From Mesocentrotus franciscanus (taxonomy: Eukaryota > Echinodermata > Echinoidea > Camarodonta > Strongylocentrotidae), in assembly GCA_037976565.1 (NCBI GenBank), contig CP137675.1, positions 8,565,447 to 8,629,446 on the forward strand: 64,000 nt of DNA, written 5' to 3'. The translations under genes and the position numbers were made by a program. This document shows, one piece after another, positions 11,031 through 22,959 of this stretch. Positions within the stretch are counted from its first letter, which is position 1, and every line of letters begins with the position of its first letter. The notes beneath the pieces are model-generated. The model was not told the origin of the DNA and searched no databases. It was given only the letters and a program-made list of their open reading frames with translations.

Positions 11031-11950
11031 CTTTTTGGGGAGGGGGTTGGGCGAACAAATGTTACAGAGTCCCTTGCCCCCCATCAGCTTTTTTGAGGAC
11101 ACGGGCCACCGCCGAGTGACAAGCTAGGCCAGCGTTGCCGATTCTCATCCCCAAAATCCCACATTAAAAAAAAAAAAAAATTGGGGGATTGTTGAAGTCT
11201 TTGGGGATGAAAAATAAATATTTGGGAATGAAAATAATATTGAGTTTTATGAAAACGAATTTGGGGATTTTCTGTCAAAATTTGGCAACTTTGGGGATAT
11301 TTTAAGTGTCGTTTGGGTGGGGATTTTGTGAAGATTTAACCTGGCAACGCACGCTGAGCTGGGCTGCTCATTTCCTGGATTACTTGTTCAAGTTGCTCAC
11401 TTTTTTATCAGTCTGGTCTGAGTGTAGTGACAAGCAATATGGAAGCAAACAGGGCAAAGAAGTTGCGGCAATCCAGTCTCGCATCTTTTTTTACTGCAAC
11501 CCTGCAGCTAAGTTCCAGCAAAATAGTTCAGGGATTTGTACAGAAACATCCAAGGCATCTCTTCTGCCAGTCCATCATATTTGACTGAGATTTGCCAGTG
11601 AGTATCAGTGACAAGCTGTTCATAATAAAAGTATTAGGCTAACAGTGCTTATTCCAAGGTCCCCAATTCTTTGTATCTGTGTTGTTAACTGGCCTTACAT
11701 TGCAGGAAAATGCAACTTAATTTTACAAATTTTCATGGGGTTAATTTGGCAACGACCTCTATACCAAAAATAGTGGTGTTTTAGATGCAAGAAAACGCCA
11801 TTTTCACACACAGATTTTCAAAAATTTTCCCTACTGTGGGAGGGGACACCCCCTCCACACCCTCCTCGCTCGCTCCGGTCGCTTGGACTCGGTCGCTACG
11901 CTCCTCGCATACCACCCCAACCCCTTTATAAAAAGCTGGATCCGCCCCTG
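10853..11950. mobile_element. hAT-like non-autonomous element (CAG..GCGGATC ends)
   Basis: The left end (CAGAAGCGGATCTAG, then G-runs) and the right end (CCCCAACCCC ... CTGGATCCGCCCCTG) form imperfect inverted repeats. The segmental-duplication partner lacks this sequence at ~51585. A (TTA)n tract lies at 10977-11031. Flanking GGTTA is repeated, but an exact 8-bp target duplication is not clear. There is no transposase ORF. Confidence 0.6.
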
Positions 11951-11983
11951 GGTTATAACGAATACATTTCAATGACATAATTA

Positions 11984-12300
11984 TAATTGTTTAAACATAT
12001 TTGTGGCTTTCACCGAGTAAATAAAGATCGATTGATTGATCTGTAATAAAAAAAAATCAGGAGAGCCTTGGGTAGCTGTTTCTAGTTCATCGCGACTGTG
12101 CCATGGACCAGTGATGGCCTGGAGGTGGAGTCGCTGCCCGGCAAGCAGTAGATGCAGGTTCAAATCCCTCTGGTTCCAAGATTTTTTTCTGCCTTGTTTT
12201 TAATTAGAGATCGATCAAACGATCTTTATTTACTGGGTGTAAGCCACAATTATGTTTAAATAATTGAAATTTCTCCCAGGAAGCATTACATTTATAACAG
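11984..12300. mobile_element. Composite MITE carrying a tRNA-like segment
   Basis: Inverted arms with CATATTTGTGGCTTTCACC / GGGTGTAAGCCACAATTATG and GATCGATTGATTGATC flank an interior that folds like a tRNA. The interior runs from GGACCAGTGATGGCC to GCAGGTTCAAATCCC (B box) and CTGGTTCC. It is the larger relative of the element at 4577-4704. Confidence 0.5.
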
Positions 12301-12399
12301 TTTTCTAGAATAAGAAATTTATATTATTGCAGAATATATATGAGTAGCATTGTAACACAGCACCAGTCTACAGGAAAAGAAATAATATGGAGTACGGTC

Positions 12400-14042
12400 C
12401 TGATAATAACAATACTTATCATAATAGTAATAATTATAATAACAAGTTTGATAGTAATCCATCAAAGGGTTCTCAGAATATCGTGATTACAAGCTATTTT
12501 TCATATGTACATGGCTCTGCAAGATAAATTCCTGTCTTGAGTTTGATAGTAATCCATCTGTCGGTTCTAATTATAATGCGTTCACAAGCTATTCATATGC
12601 ATACATAATGAGCCCCATGACCTTTGACCTCATGACCCTAAAATCTAATCAGTTCATTGGCTCTGCAAGATACATACATGTCTTGAGTTTGATGGTAATC
12701 CGTCCACCGGTTCTAATGATATTGTGATCACAAGTTGTTTTTGCATATATAATGAGCCCTGTGGCCTTTGACCTTTAACCTCATGACCCCAAAATCTAAT
12801 CAGTTCATTGACTCTGCAAGATACATACATGCCCAAAGTTTGGCGGGAATCCATCAATTGGTTCTTGAGATAACGCGATCACGAGCTACTTTTGCAAACA
12901 TAATAAGCCCTGTGACCTTCGACTTCGTGACCCCAAAATCTAATCAGTTCATTGGCTTTGCAAGATACATACATGACCCAAGTTTGGCGGTAATCCATCT
13001 ATCGGTTCTTGAGATAACGCGATCACGAGCTATTTTTGCATGCATAATGAACCCTGTGACCTTTGACCTCATGACCCCAAAATCTAATCAGTTCATTGAC
13101 TCTGCAAGATACATACATGCCCAAAGTTTGGCGGGAATCCATCAATTGGTTCTTGAGATAACGCGATCACGAGCTATTTTTGCATGCATAATGAACCCTG
13201 TGACCTTTGACCTCATGACCCCAAAATCTAATCAGTTCATTAGCTCTGCAAGATACATACATGACCCAACTTTGGCAGTAATCCTTATCATCTGTTTCGT
13301 TTTTCTATCGCTCATAATGATATACGCTTGTACAAAATTACATTTGACCATTTTCAGCATGTTTTCTGGTTTGTGCCCGTTTGTTCCTGGAGGGTCTTCG
13401 AAAGCGTGGGTTCGGTCGCCCGTGCCGGGTCTTTGTGTTTCTCTTGTCTGGGCATGTTCGGTGTACAATAGTTTATGTTGCTGGTTGCTAGGTCAGGCAG
13501 ACCTAGAGCTTGTTCGACTTGGCAACGGCAGACTGATGTATGCGGAATGGGCCTTGGCGGGGAGACACCCGGGATCTGGCACGGGCGGGTGGATTCGTGC
13601 GTCTTTGGTCCTCTCTGGGGGCAGACATGTGCAGGATTTGATGCACGCTGACGATGGTCTAGTACTTAATTTATACTGGGAATCTTGCTCAACAAGCCTA
13701 GCTTTTCTGAGATTCTTTTTTCCCCTCACAGTTAAATCAAGCAATTTAAAATATTTTGTGTTATTCTCAAACTTAAATGTACTCTGTAAACTTATTTTAT
13801 TACGTACATACTTATCGGTATTTCGTTACTTGTATAATTCATTTGTTCTATTATATACTGTAATACTGTATGGTTTATATATGTTATTTTAATTTGTGGA
13901 TATTTGAAAGGAAAAATAAATCAAATCAAACCAAATCAAATCCATCAATCAGTTCTTGAGATAACGCGATCACGAGAACAGGACGTGCGGACGGACAACC
14001 AGAAAACATAATGCCTCCGGCTACTTTGTAGCGGAGGCATCA
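12400..14042 (+). mobile_element. Non-autonomous element with 144-bp tandem units and 3' hairpin
   Basis: The landmark AAATCTAATCAGTTCATT recurs at 12641, 12792, 12936, 13080 and 13224, so the units are 144 bp (the first 151). Each holds ACGCGATCACGAGCTATTTT and a TGACCTTTGACC motif. The right end is a hairpin: ATGCCTCCG, a short loop region, CGGAGGCAT (14011-14041), then (AAT)n. It shares its organisation with 394-1054. The last unit is interrupted by a LINE tail (13285-13943). Confidence 0.65.
13285..13943 (+). mobile_element. LINE 3'-end insertion inside the 144-bp array
   Basis: This sequence of different composition interrupts a repeat unit between GTAATCC and ATCAATCAG (ATCC on both sides). 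It ends with AATAAATCAAATCAAACC, a typical CR1-like 3' tail. No reverse transcriptase motif is included, so the fragment is strongly 5'-truncated. Confidence 0.5.
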
Positions 14043-14109
14043 AAATAATGATGATAATAATAATAATAATTATGATAATAATACTAATGATTCAAAATGA
14101 AAAAATATA

Positions 14110-14720
14110 TCATTTATATGGCAGAAAATGAGATTTCTTTATCTCAGCCATCACTTCACTTTTTTTCGTGCACATGTAATGTGCTTGGTCAGTGCCGACA
14201 GGTTTAGCGATTGAATCCACTCGAAACCCTGCATCCTTGAGAAACTCTGTGGCTTTCTCTCGCCCCCAACATGTTCCTAACCCCACACTGCCCTCAAAGA
14301 AAAGAGATATAGGCAGGCAATGGAATAGACTCATGGTATACAACATAGAACAATGCTCGTTCGAAGCATTCTCTGAGTGCTTGGTCTTGCAGTCTATATC
14401 TATCATGGAAAAGACACCATCAGGTTTTAGGATACGATTCAAAGCCAACAAAACCTTGTCAGCATGCGCAAGATCATGGATGACATCAAATGTGTAAATG
14501 TAATCAATCGTATTGTTCCAATCATCAGGTATGCATGCCGCGTCCTCACGGACAAACTCTACGTTGGTAAGGCCCTTTTCCTTGGCCTGTTGTTTTCCAT
14601 AGTTTATTGCCTCTTCTGAGAAGTCCAGTCCTACAACAGTGCTGTTTGGATAGTTCTCTGCAAGAACAAGTGAGGCCGATCCTCTCCCGCAGCCCAGATC
14701 CAATATTCGGATACCAGACT
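14110..14720 (-). CDS. Gene 2 exon 5: catalytic domain
   Basis: The acceptor is TGTCATTCAG at 14721. The exon encodes [16 protein letters not shown] to the stop at 14110, all open. The [16 protein letters not shown] region is intact here, whereas gene 3 has its deletion there. Confidence 0.85.
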
Positions 14721-17700
14721 CTGAATGACAGAAAAACAATGAAAGATCATCTGATATATAACAAAAATCCACTCATGACATTACTCCTCTCCCCCCTCCC
14801 CCCCCAAAGATAGCAAGAATCACAGATGGATTTTCTTCACCATACATGTAGCCTACAATGATTTAATGCAAAAGGTGTGTTTGGCCAAAAACCTCTGTTT
14901 CATAATTCAAACTTATAGAAGCTGTAAGAAGATATCAAATACATGATCTTTTTTCTTTTTCTATTGATCCTTATCCTTTATAGCCTATAACCATACTGTC
15001 ACCAATCTATGCACACCCATTTTGTAGCATTCTAACCTTTGGAAAGAAATGTAAGTGTAAGCCTCATGACGCTGTTATAGGAGTAGGTAGAAGAATGGAG
15101 TGTGACGTATAAACAAAAATCAGAAGTATCTAAGTAAATAAATTTGTTGTCAGAACGTACAATGGTGCGGTGGGCTTTACTTATTTGTTCTTAAAATCAG
15201 TGTGACTTACTCATTCGTTCTTCTATTTGAGGCATGGATGGTATAAAATCTTGGACCAGATGTTGCAGAACCCATATACCACTATGATTGGACATCACAG
15301 TATGAAAATCTGTGTATTCCGAGTATGGCAGACCTGCAAAGACAAAAATGTGCAATTTTAAGGGTTCCCAGCAAATCAGGTTAACAAAATTCCTGGATTT
15401 TTTAGCCTGATGGAGTTTCAAAATTCCAGGCTCATTATTTAAACATATTTCTAATCAGAAACTACTTCAAATTGAATCATCCAGAAGTTATGCTGTTCAG
15501 ACATAAGGACAGCTGGGACTACTAAACCATTTTTTTGTTGGGGGGGGGGGGCATGAGTGACCCATGCCATGTGACACAAAACTAAGATCTTAGGTCTTTG
15601 GAATCTTTCATCTGGACCAATCACTGTACCTAATATTAACACTAACATTTAACCTATTTACTATTTACAATCCGACTATGATCCCATTTTGGGAGAATGT
15701 GCAATAGCAGTTGATATGAACATTCAAAGATGTCAAATCTTAATGACCGGAATACCCATATGATTAGGAAAATCAAAATTTCAAGAGTTTTCACGATTCC
15801 TTGGAAGAGGAAAAACAAAATCGGCTCAGAATCGTATTGACTAATTCAGACCAGTAACACAATCGTCCACCATTTGAAGCCGATTCGGCTCAACTTCTGA
15901 CTAGAAGAGTTCAATGCACTAAAATTCTGGTTGTTAGGATTCTTATCATTATTTAGATGCTAAATCAGGAAGATGTGTGACTAGATTTCCTATCTAATAC
16001 AATTGCCATTTCTTCAAAAATCGGATCGCAGGACGATCGTGTAGTGTGCAGTAGGCTGGACCTAAAACCAAATCCTAACTACATATCTTTGACTACATAA
16101 AGCCTAATATTTACTCTTAGGATGATCTTTCTTCGAACACTCCAACATCTTGTAGTAGCCCATAGTTTTGAGGGAACATAATTAACATTACAACAAAACT
16201 ATAATTTTCCTGCACACTTGGTCTGATCCTCACGTTTTAGGGTTTGATGCAATCATCACATGTATATAGTCAAATCTTTGATGTAGTGAGAAGCGTATAG
16301 AACAAAATACCCTGGACTTTCTTGCCCACTCAAGGGTTCAACAACATGTACACTGTAGTATGAACAGCAAGTGCCATATGTACTTGTGAGAACCTTTGGT
16401 TTTCAGTAATGCGCTCACAAAGAGCACCTGTGAAGAAAGATCACATTTCTTGTCATCCTTGAGTGGACTTTATAAACAGGTTTCACTGTACCATGGACTT
16501 GCCCAGTAATATATGTATATGTATTTACCCTGTGGGCCATCTTCCTTGAGACAATCTAACAGCTTTTTGTAGACTGCACCATACATGGGTAACTCCGTGA
16601 GTACGACTGCTAAACCACTGTCACTACTACCAGACTGGAAGAACGGTATACGATGAGGGGGAAGACTGTATTTCTCTGTGTCAGGGTTGACATCAACGAT
16701 GTCAGCAGCAACCATCACTCCAAGCCATTCTTTCACATACCTTAAATGAAGAAAAAGTGGACTCTGTTTGCAAATCTTATATCAATCATTCACAATGTAC
16801 TTTTGAAAAAACATGTATTGCAACACATTTTGAATGCCTTTTGTTTAATAAATTCCATCTCTTCTATTTGATGGTATGTCAAGCATTTATACATTATACA
16901 AATATAGAATTTTACATTTTTTTTTTTCTGGGGGATTGTGTCCCATATATATTACCAATATAATGATCGGTCATTGAAAGAATCTTAGTCATACTGTATA
17001 TTAGATTTGACCCAAGTAATACAACATGGTGCAGACTTATCAAGTTAATAAGGTCACTTATTTGGGTAATGGGAAAACGATACAAAAAAAACATAGCGAA
17101 TTCTTAACTTAAACCCAGGATCGAACACTGTACCTCCTTCTCCTTGAGAAAGCGATTTATGTTAGGACATTAGAATTTTTTAACAAAAGTAAATTATTCT
17201 CAAATTTTCAGTTTGGGTCTCGAGAGAAACATACTACCTCTCATGCCTTGCTGCACTTTATAGATAAGATTTCACAAGCAATAGACAAAAAGATGCACAC
17301 AATCGGTATATTTCTTGATTATTCCAAGGCATTTGATACTATAGATCATGAAATTTTGCTAGAGAAATTATCACATTATGGTGCCAGGGCACAGCTCTGG
17401 ACTGGTTTAAGAGCTACTTCGCTGACAGGAAACAATTTGTTTCTTTAAACGGTTTTGATTCAGGGTTACAGAATGTCACATGCGGCGTTCCTCAGGGATC
17501 TCTCCTTGGTCCGCTCTTGTTTATTGTATATATTTATGACTTTCATTTCTCATCAGATGTTTTGTCATTCATTATTTCATTTTTATTTGCTGATGATTCC
17601 AGCTTGTAGTACTCACACAAAACTCTGTTAGAAACGGTTAATTTCGAACTAAGTAAAATTACTTTGTGGATTCAAGCAAATAAATTGTCTTTAAATCTGC

Positions 17701-18879
17701 AAAAGACAAATTATATGTTTTTTAGTAATACAATTAAAGTGCTTCCAGGAGATGTATCATTTAATAATGTATTGATAGATAGGGTATCATCAACAAAATT
17801 CCTTGGTTTGCACATTGATGAGCAAATGAGTTGGAAAATTCATGTAAATCATCTTTGTAAGACATTGTCAAATACTGTGACTCGTAGAATAGTTCATTTT
17901 CATAGTTATTTTGGTGCCTATATCTATTATGTTATTATAGATGTATATAATTTCTTCTTCTTGATATCAATTATGTGTCTAATTGAATATTTTCAGAATG
18001 TCAGCCTTTTATTCCCTCCACCTGTTGTCTTGTGCCTGTTGTGTGCTGTGCCTCATTGTCAATGTGCTGTAGTCTTTTATTATTTCTCATATTTTCTCTC
18101 TTTTTTCCCCGTCTTGTCTAGTCTAGTCTCCCAATTTTGTGTACACTTCTTGTTTCTTATACCACCTTTTTCTTAATGTATTCTTAGGTAGTCACAAATT
18201 CATTTTCTTTTTTCCCGTCTTGTCTAGTCTAGACTCCATTTTTGTACACTTCTTGTTTCTTATACCACCTTTTTCTTAATGTATTCTTAGGTAGTCACAA
18301 ATACATACTTCCATCATGTTTATCTTGTTGCTTTTTTATGTACCAACCAATTATTTGGTCCAGGGGGGACCCTAAGACTTACAAGCTCTGCTTTTACCAG
18401 GGTCTCCTCATCTTTCTTTTAGTTCACTTTGTTTTTTATCAGTGTCATATTTTTTTGTTTGCAATTGTGAATGTGTAATGATCTAATGTAATGCTCTATG
18501 TAACATTTAAAAGAAAGACAAATAAATATCTATCTTATCTTATCTTAAACTTAACCAAAACCCAATTGCAACCCTAACTATAGCATTAGGATTGGGTTTT
18601 AGGTTAGGTTTAGGGTTAGGTACAGTGTTGGGTCGTGGGTTGAGGTAAATGTCGCCAGAGAGAATGTTGGATCACACCTAGATCACTACCTTTCCTTGAG
18701 ACAAGCTGTATCAGCAATCTCCTTGACAGTCCTCTCCTCATCCTTCAGCTTAATAAGAGCATCAAAGAGACCTGATTGAATTCCTAGAGACGTTGAAAGG
18801 AGACAAACCCATGAATCACTTGGGTGCTGAATCTCTTCTTGAACTGCTCATAAGTCTCTTTCTCTCCTGCTTCAGCCAT
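14110..18879 (-). CDS. Class I SAM-dependent methyltransferase with winged-helix N-terminus, gene 2 (four coding exons; same frame break)
   Basis: The coding exons are 18690-18879, 16529-16740, 15211-15333 and 14110-14720, all with GT/AG borders and the same phases as gene 1. The predicted length would be ~378 residues; the C-terminus ([18 protein letters not shown]) is slightly longer than in gene 1. Motif [16 protein letters not shown] and EDAACIP are intact. [17 protein letters not shown] starts the protein, and the frame is lost after VIHGFVS exactly as in gene 1. Within the winged helix, TACLKE replaces TAGLKE. The introns hold a CR1-like fragment (17115-18548) that gene 1 lacks. Exons 3-5 have no stops, unlike gene 3. 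Confidence 0.8.
15211..15333 (-). CDS. Gene 2 exon 4
   Basis: This 123-bp exon lies between TTTGCAG and ATGA/GTAAGT and encodes [14 protein letters not shown] ... [12 protein letters not shown]. The open frame visible up to 15421 is intron read-through. Confidence 0.85.
16529..16740 (-). CDS. Gene 2 exon 3
   Basis: The acceptor is CATTTAAG and the donor CAGG/GTAAAT. This 212-bp exon encodes [16 protein letters not shown] to KEDGPQ. Confidence 0.85.
17115..18548 (+). mobile_element. CR1/Rex-like LINE fragment in gene 2 intron 2
   Basis: Reverse transcriptase pieces appear in order: [38 protein letters not shown] (17306-17365), [17 protein letters not shown] (17481-17530), SFLFADDSS (17579-17606), and [11 protein letters not shown] with [15 protein letters not shown]. 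Frame shifts and a stop after FADDSS kill it. The 3' end is a (TATCT)n tail at 18520-18545. It is truncated at both 5' end and C-terminus. The region 17930-18300 contains a short duplicated stretch (TACACTTCTTGTTTCTTATA). Confidence 0.8.
18690..18879 (-). CDS. Gene 2 exon 2 (first coding exon), with frame break
   Basis: ATG is at 18877-18879, 4 bp after the TTTTCAG acceptor; the donor is GAAAG/GTAGTG. It is about 96-97% identical to the gene 1 exon and shares its frame break: FVSFQRL then TAG, while [12 protein letters not shown] lies in another frame. Confidence 0.75.
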
Positions 18880-18959
18880 AATTCTGAAAAGAAAGAAAAG
18901 TACATGGTATATTTTTGTGATTACTAAGTATTTTGATTTTATTAAAGTTTTAAACCTAC

Positions 18960-18997
18960 CAATTCGGTTCAGCTTCCAAGGCAAGAGTTTCACTTCT
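18960..18997 (-). other. Putative 5' non-coding exon of gene 2
   Basis: This 38-bp segment between TTGTAATTGCAG and ATTG/GTAGGT is conserved with 8205-8242. The intron to the coding exon is only 76 bp here. Confidence 0.45.
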
Positions 18998-19127
18998 CTG
19001 CAATTACAAATCTCTTTAATTCATATGCACACCCTGTACAACTCACAGCACCAGTGCTGTAATGAGTTTATATTCATATTATTGTTATCAAACAGGAATA
19101 AATAAATAAATATATAAATACATTTGT

Positions 19128-19600
19128 ACAATGATAGTTGTTGGCGGGAAAAAACACAACTGATCGCCCCTACCTTTCTTCCTCTTACTTTCTTCTTTCC
19201 CTTTCCTTCCTTCTCTCTCTTTAAGTTTGCTGGGGGAAGGCCTTCGGTCCACTCCCCGATCCACACGTTGTTGGCTGGATTAATCGCAACTGATCTCCCC
19301 TACACTTTTCTTCTTCCTCTTTTTTGTTTCCTTTTAGCTTTTCCTTCCTTCTCTTTTTTTTTTTTTGGGGGGCGGGGAAGAGGCAAGGGCCTTTGCCCCC
19401 AAACCACAACTTGTTGGCAGGAAAATTGCAACTGCATGATATCCCCCTTCTTTTCTAATTTTCTTCTTCCTCTTTTTTTCCTTCTCTTTATCTCTTTTCC
19501 TTTTTTCTTTCCCTTTCCTTCCTTCTTTTCTGTTTGCTGGGGGGGGGGTGGAGGGAGGCAACAGCCAAGGGAGGCAAGGCCCTTTTATTTTCAGTGCTCA
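19128..19600 (+). repeat. Pyrimidine-rich tandem repeat, ~130-145-bp units, three copies
   Basis: The landmark TTGTTGGC recurs at ~19138, 19267 and 19410. Each is followed by a CAACTGATCTCCCC-like stretch, a long CT-rich run and a G-rich run. The open frames here are low-complexity artefacts. Confidence 0.55.
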
Positions 19601-20984
19601 CTACCCCCCGGCCCCCCCCCCACCAGTTGCATACGATCTCCCTCGAAGCAGTTCCCTAGATTTGACAGCCCTTGGTATTGTGGCGTAGCCTGGCTATTTT
19701 TATTTACACGCTATCGAGGGGAATTTCTCGATTAATTCCAATGAAACCGCTCGCGAAGAATCTAGACTGGATAGGAGAGCTCGCTAGTGCTATACGCTAG
19801 TGTGAATTTACATCGAGGACAAAGTTTGCTTAACTTTTTCTTGAAACACTTGAATGGTTATGGAATCTGTGTTTCTAATCTTCAAATATTAATATTATTC
19901 TGCATCAAATATAAAATATTTGATTTCTACTGTGGTATGTAAAGGCATGAACTTACGTTAATACATGTACAGTACGTACAAATATATCTTTTTTAACCAA
20001 GAAGGTGCACCATGGTAATACATTTTAACAAACACATCAACATATTACCTAGACATCTCATCACCAGAGCCATTTTAAAACCATATATTAATGATACATG
20101 TAAAATATAGATTGAAGCAATTCTAGTCCATTGGCTGTATCCTGAGTGTGATTTATATAATGGATTTTGAGTAATATTTGCATCTACCTGTAGTTGAAGA
20201 ATAGATATAGTGCATAAACTAGAATATATGGAGATGTGGAGAAATCAAGTTGGAGCTCAATTGGAAGGAAGTAACGAGAAATATTAAAGCAAGAGAAACT
20301 GATGAGGAAAGCAAGAAGTTATTGAAATTGAGAGATGACTCGCGAGATAGCCTTGCATTAATGAATCCTTTATATAATGTTGTCTTGAGAGGAAGTAGAC
20401 GTTTTTAAATTGGAGATTTGTGTAAGTATTAGAAAAAACGGAAATAGAATTAATGAGAAAGTTTTTTTTAAAATCTTAAATCGAGATCAATACATGTAAT
20501 TAGACAGGGAATCTGCAACTGGCATTTATGTGCGATGTCACACCAACGCGTAACGCATGTCACACACACACACAAAATGAGAAGAAAAGAGACAATAATG
20601 TAAAAGAGAAGAAGATAGAGGATAGAGGAAAAGGAGAGAGACAGAGAGAGAGGGAGAGAAAGAAAGAAAGAAAAAAGGAAGAACATGAAACATAAATTTA
20701 CACTTAGGCCTACAAATTACATTTCCGACTGAGTTGGCTTGACATATTATGTGCCTAAGAAGTCTGCGGACGAAAGTACAACAATACGAAAACAGAAGTT
20801 ATATAAAATTGTCTTTAAGAGAGAAAGAGAAGTTATTTCAAGGAGGAAATTACAATTTCTATCGCTCGTAACGACTATTTTAAATTTCCTATTTTTTTTT
20901 TATTCAAGAACTTCCTGGGGCTCCGCCCCAAGACTCCCGGCAAAGGCAAATTATTTACACAATTTCTTGCTGTCTGCTGCCTCG

Positions 20985-21330
20985 AAATCACTGGACTCTG
21001 ACTGGAGCGAAGAAAGGTAACAATGTATAGCAAGAATCCCTATTCAGTGAAGGATTTATCCTTTTAATTATTAAAGACTCCCGGCAAAGGCTCTCCCCCT
21101 GCACCCCATCCGTAAAGATAGAAATGGTTCCCAAGACAACCTTTTGTTGTATAAAATTGGAGAGAGCATGATTTTTTTGGTAGTTTAAGCTTCTAACAAC
21201 CACTCCCGTGGACCTTTTATTATTCACACGTCTTGCTGTCTGCTGCCTCGAGATCACTGGAGCGAAGAAAGGTAACAATGTATAGCAAGAATCCCTATTC
21301 AGTGAAGGATTTATCCTTTTTATGCAGATG
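20985..21330 (-). mobile_element. Penelope-like element C-terminal fragments, partly duplicated
   Basis: Minus-strand KRINPSLNRDSCYTLLPFF is encoded twice, at ~21000-21070 and ~21255-21325, as direct repeats of ~85 bp. KRxxPSLNRD is the conserved end of the Penelope GIY-YIG region. It continues the fragment at 21769-21905, which is separated by a MITE. Confidence 0.6.
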
Positions 21331-21338
21331 CATTCTTC

Positions 21339-21768
21339 CCCGGTGGGGTCACTCAATGCGACTTCCGGACCGCATGACCGTTACCAAAATCGCGGAAAAG
21401 GGGGTCAATTTCAGGCAATGTCCGCGAACAAAATATTCCTCGAAATATAGAAAATAGGGGTGCACAAGTGTCCTCGAAATTGATAAATATAGGGGTCAGG
21501 AAAAGGGAAAAGAGAAAACCGGGAAGAAAAATTCTCGGGCGAGTCTTGTCCTTGAAATATGGTAAAATAGGGGTAAATTTGCAACAGTGTCCTAGCTTAC
21601 AATCGTATAAATAGGGGTATTCCAAAGTACGATTTTGTCCTTGTTTTGACGTTAAAAAGGGGGTTAAATTTCACAAACTGTCCTTGAAATTGACCGCAAA
21701 TGGGGATTATTTGCATTTGTGGTAACGGTCATACGTGTCACCCTCTGCGGGGGAGTGACCCCACCGGG
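21339..21768. mobile_element. 430-bp MITE with perfect 8-bp target duplication
   Basis: The ends CCCGGTGGGGTCACTC and GAGTGACCCCACCGGG are exact inverted repeats, and ATGACCGTTACCA pairs with its inverse further in. The flanks are CATTCTTC (21331-21338) and CATTCTTC (21769-21776). The interior has degenerate repeats of TAGGGGT...GTCCTTGAAAT. It interrupts a Penelope GIY-YIG sequence. The 8-bp duplication fits hAT- or P-like integration. Confidence 0.8.
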
Positions 21769-21905
21769 CATTCTTCTACCATTCTTGACCAGAAGTGCGT
21801 TTCAAACTCAATGATGTGAGCATCATCCCATTGAATGTTGTGTCCAGTATTAAGAGCGTGTGCTGCTACTTGGTGCCTAATCTGAGGGCTTAAAAAGAGC
21901 ATACA
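21769..21905 (-). mobile_element. Penelope-like element GIY-YIG endonuclease fragment
   Basis: The minus strand encodes SPQIRHQVAAHALNTGHNIQ and then HIIEFETHFWSRMVEE, matching the pattern of the C-terminal GIY-YIG domain of Penelope retroelements (H..NTGH.I.W......E...W.R...E). Only this end survives. The frame resumes beyond the MITE at 21330. Confidence 0.7.
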
Positions 21906-22045
21906 ATAGGGGCAGTGCAATTTAAAGGGATGGATTAGAGTTTATTTCTAAAATGAAATGAAGGGGCTATTTGACTTTCAAGAGTGATAAAAACTCTAAT
22001 CCATCCCTTGAAATTTAAATTGCACTGCCCCCATTGTGTGCTATT
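21898..22045. mobile_element. Foldback MITE
   Basis: AGCATACAATAGGGGCAGTG at the left is inverted as CACTGCCCCCATTGTGTGCT at the right. The arms are ~45 bp and include GGGATGGATTAGAGTTT. Confidence 0.65.
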
Positions 22046-22959
22046 TTCAAAGAGCACATAAAGCCTTCAGATTGAACATTCCATCTCATAAAATTGTCTA
22101 TAAGAGAGAAAGAAATAACCTCTTTTTCTCTCCTAAAGACAATTTCTCTCTTGAAAGTCAAATAATCTCAAGAGCATCCTGGGGCTCTGCCAGGCCCTCA
22201 AGCTCTGCCATGTACGGATCTATTAGAAAGCAAAATAAGCCCACTAAATAATTAATATATATTCAAACGTCATAGCGATTCATCCAAATAAAAAATCCAC
22301 GCAAGAGGCATTTTGAAAGTTTTAAGAAAATTCCTTCAATTTCCAGGAAATTGGGTGTTCTTTTCGGGAAACTCTATTTAAACGTGTGGAAGCACTGGCG
22401 GCTCTGTTTTTTTAAACTGTAACAATTCTCCTTGGATCAGATATAGACCAAAAACAAGCCTCATTATCTTCAGTATACAAGTGTCATTTCGGACCTTACA
22501 GCTTTCATAGAAATCACTTTTGGACCGTCAAAGAAAAAGAAAAGAAACCCCTGGCCTACGCATTATAAACATCAGGACAAACTTGACAAGGAGAAAGTTA
22601 TCGATCTCGAGTGTCAATTTTCATGACTTTCTTCTTTGTTCGATTTCTATAATCCCCCCGGATTTGTCTGTTTCCACTAAGACCAAGTTTTTTTTACAAA
22701 GGGGTGCCAATAAGTACGCGTGAAAGGGAGAAAGACGGAGAGAGAGAGAATGATAGAGGGGATGCAAATATAAGGTCAAGAAAGAGACTAGAGAAAAACG
22801 GGAAAAGGTGAACTAAAGAGAACATTTTGCCAAACACATAGAGAAGGAAATGAAGAAAGACATCAAAAGGAAAACAAAGCAAAATAAGAAAATAAAATAG
22901 ATTGGGAAATAAAGACATGCACGTTAAAGCTTTGTGCTCAGGGCGGCACTCGCGGGGAG

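Larger units (their letters stand above)
8720..12400. repeat. Segmental duplication, copy 1 (partner 50030-53095)
   Basis: Collinear matches to 50.0-53.1 kb in the same orientation include GTTGAAGTTGCGGCCAAACC, CAGTTGTTGGTCTACCATAA, ATATCATGAATAGTGGAAAT, AGAATATTTCCTAGGAATAC and GTAGCATTGTAACACAGCAC. Differences are mostly discrete insertions (8754-8978 and ~10853-11950 here; 50286-50550 in the other copy). Apart from those, no gene is visible in 8.7-12.4 kb. Confidence 0.8.

Noticed and set aside
12768..13892. 374-residue open frame
   Set aside because: It runs through 144-bp tandem units (a multiple of three) and into a LINE tail. The openness follows from periodicity and there is no protein family signal.
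18595..18625. Telomere-like GGTTAGGTTTAGGGTTAGG
   Set aside because: Only a few degenerate units, part of a short inverted repeat in an intron; not a telomere.
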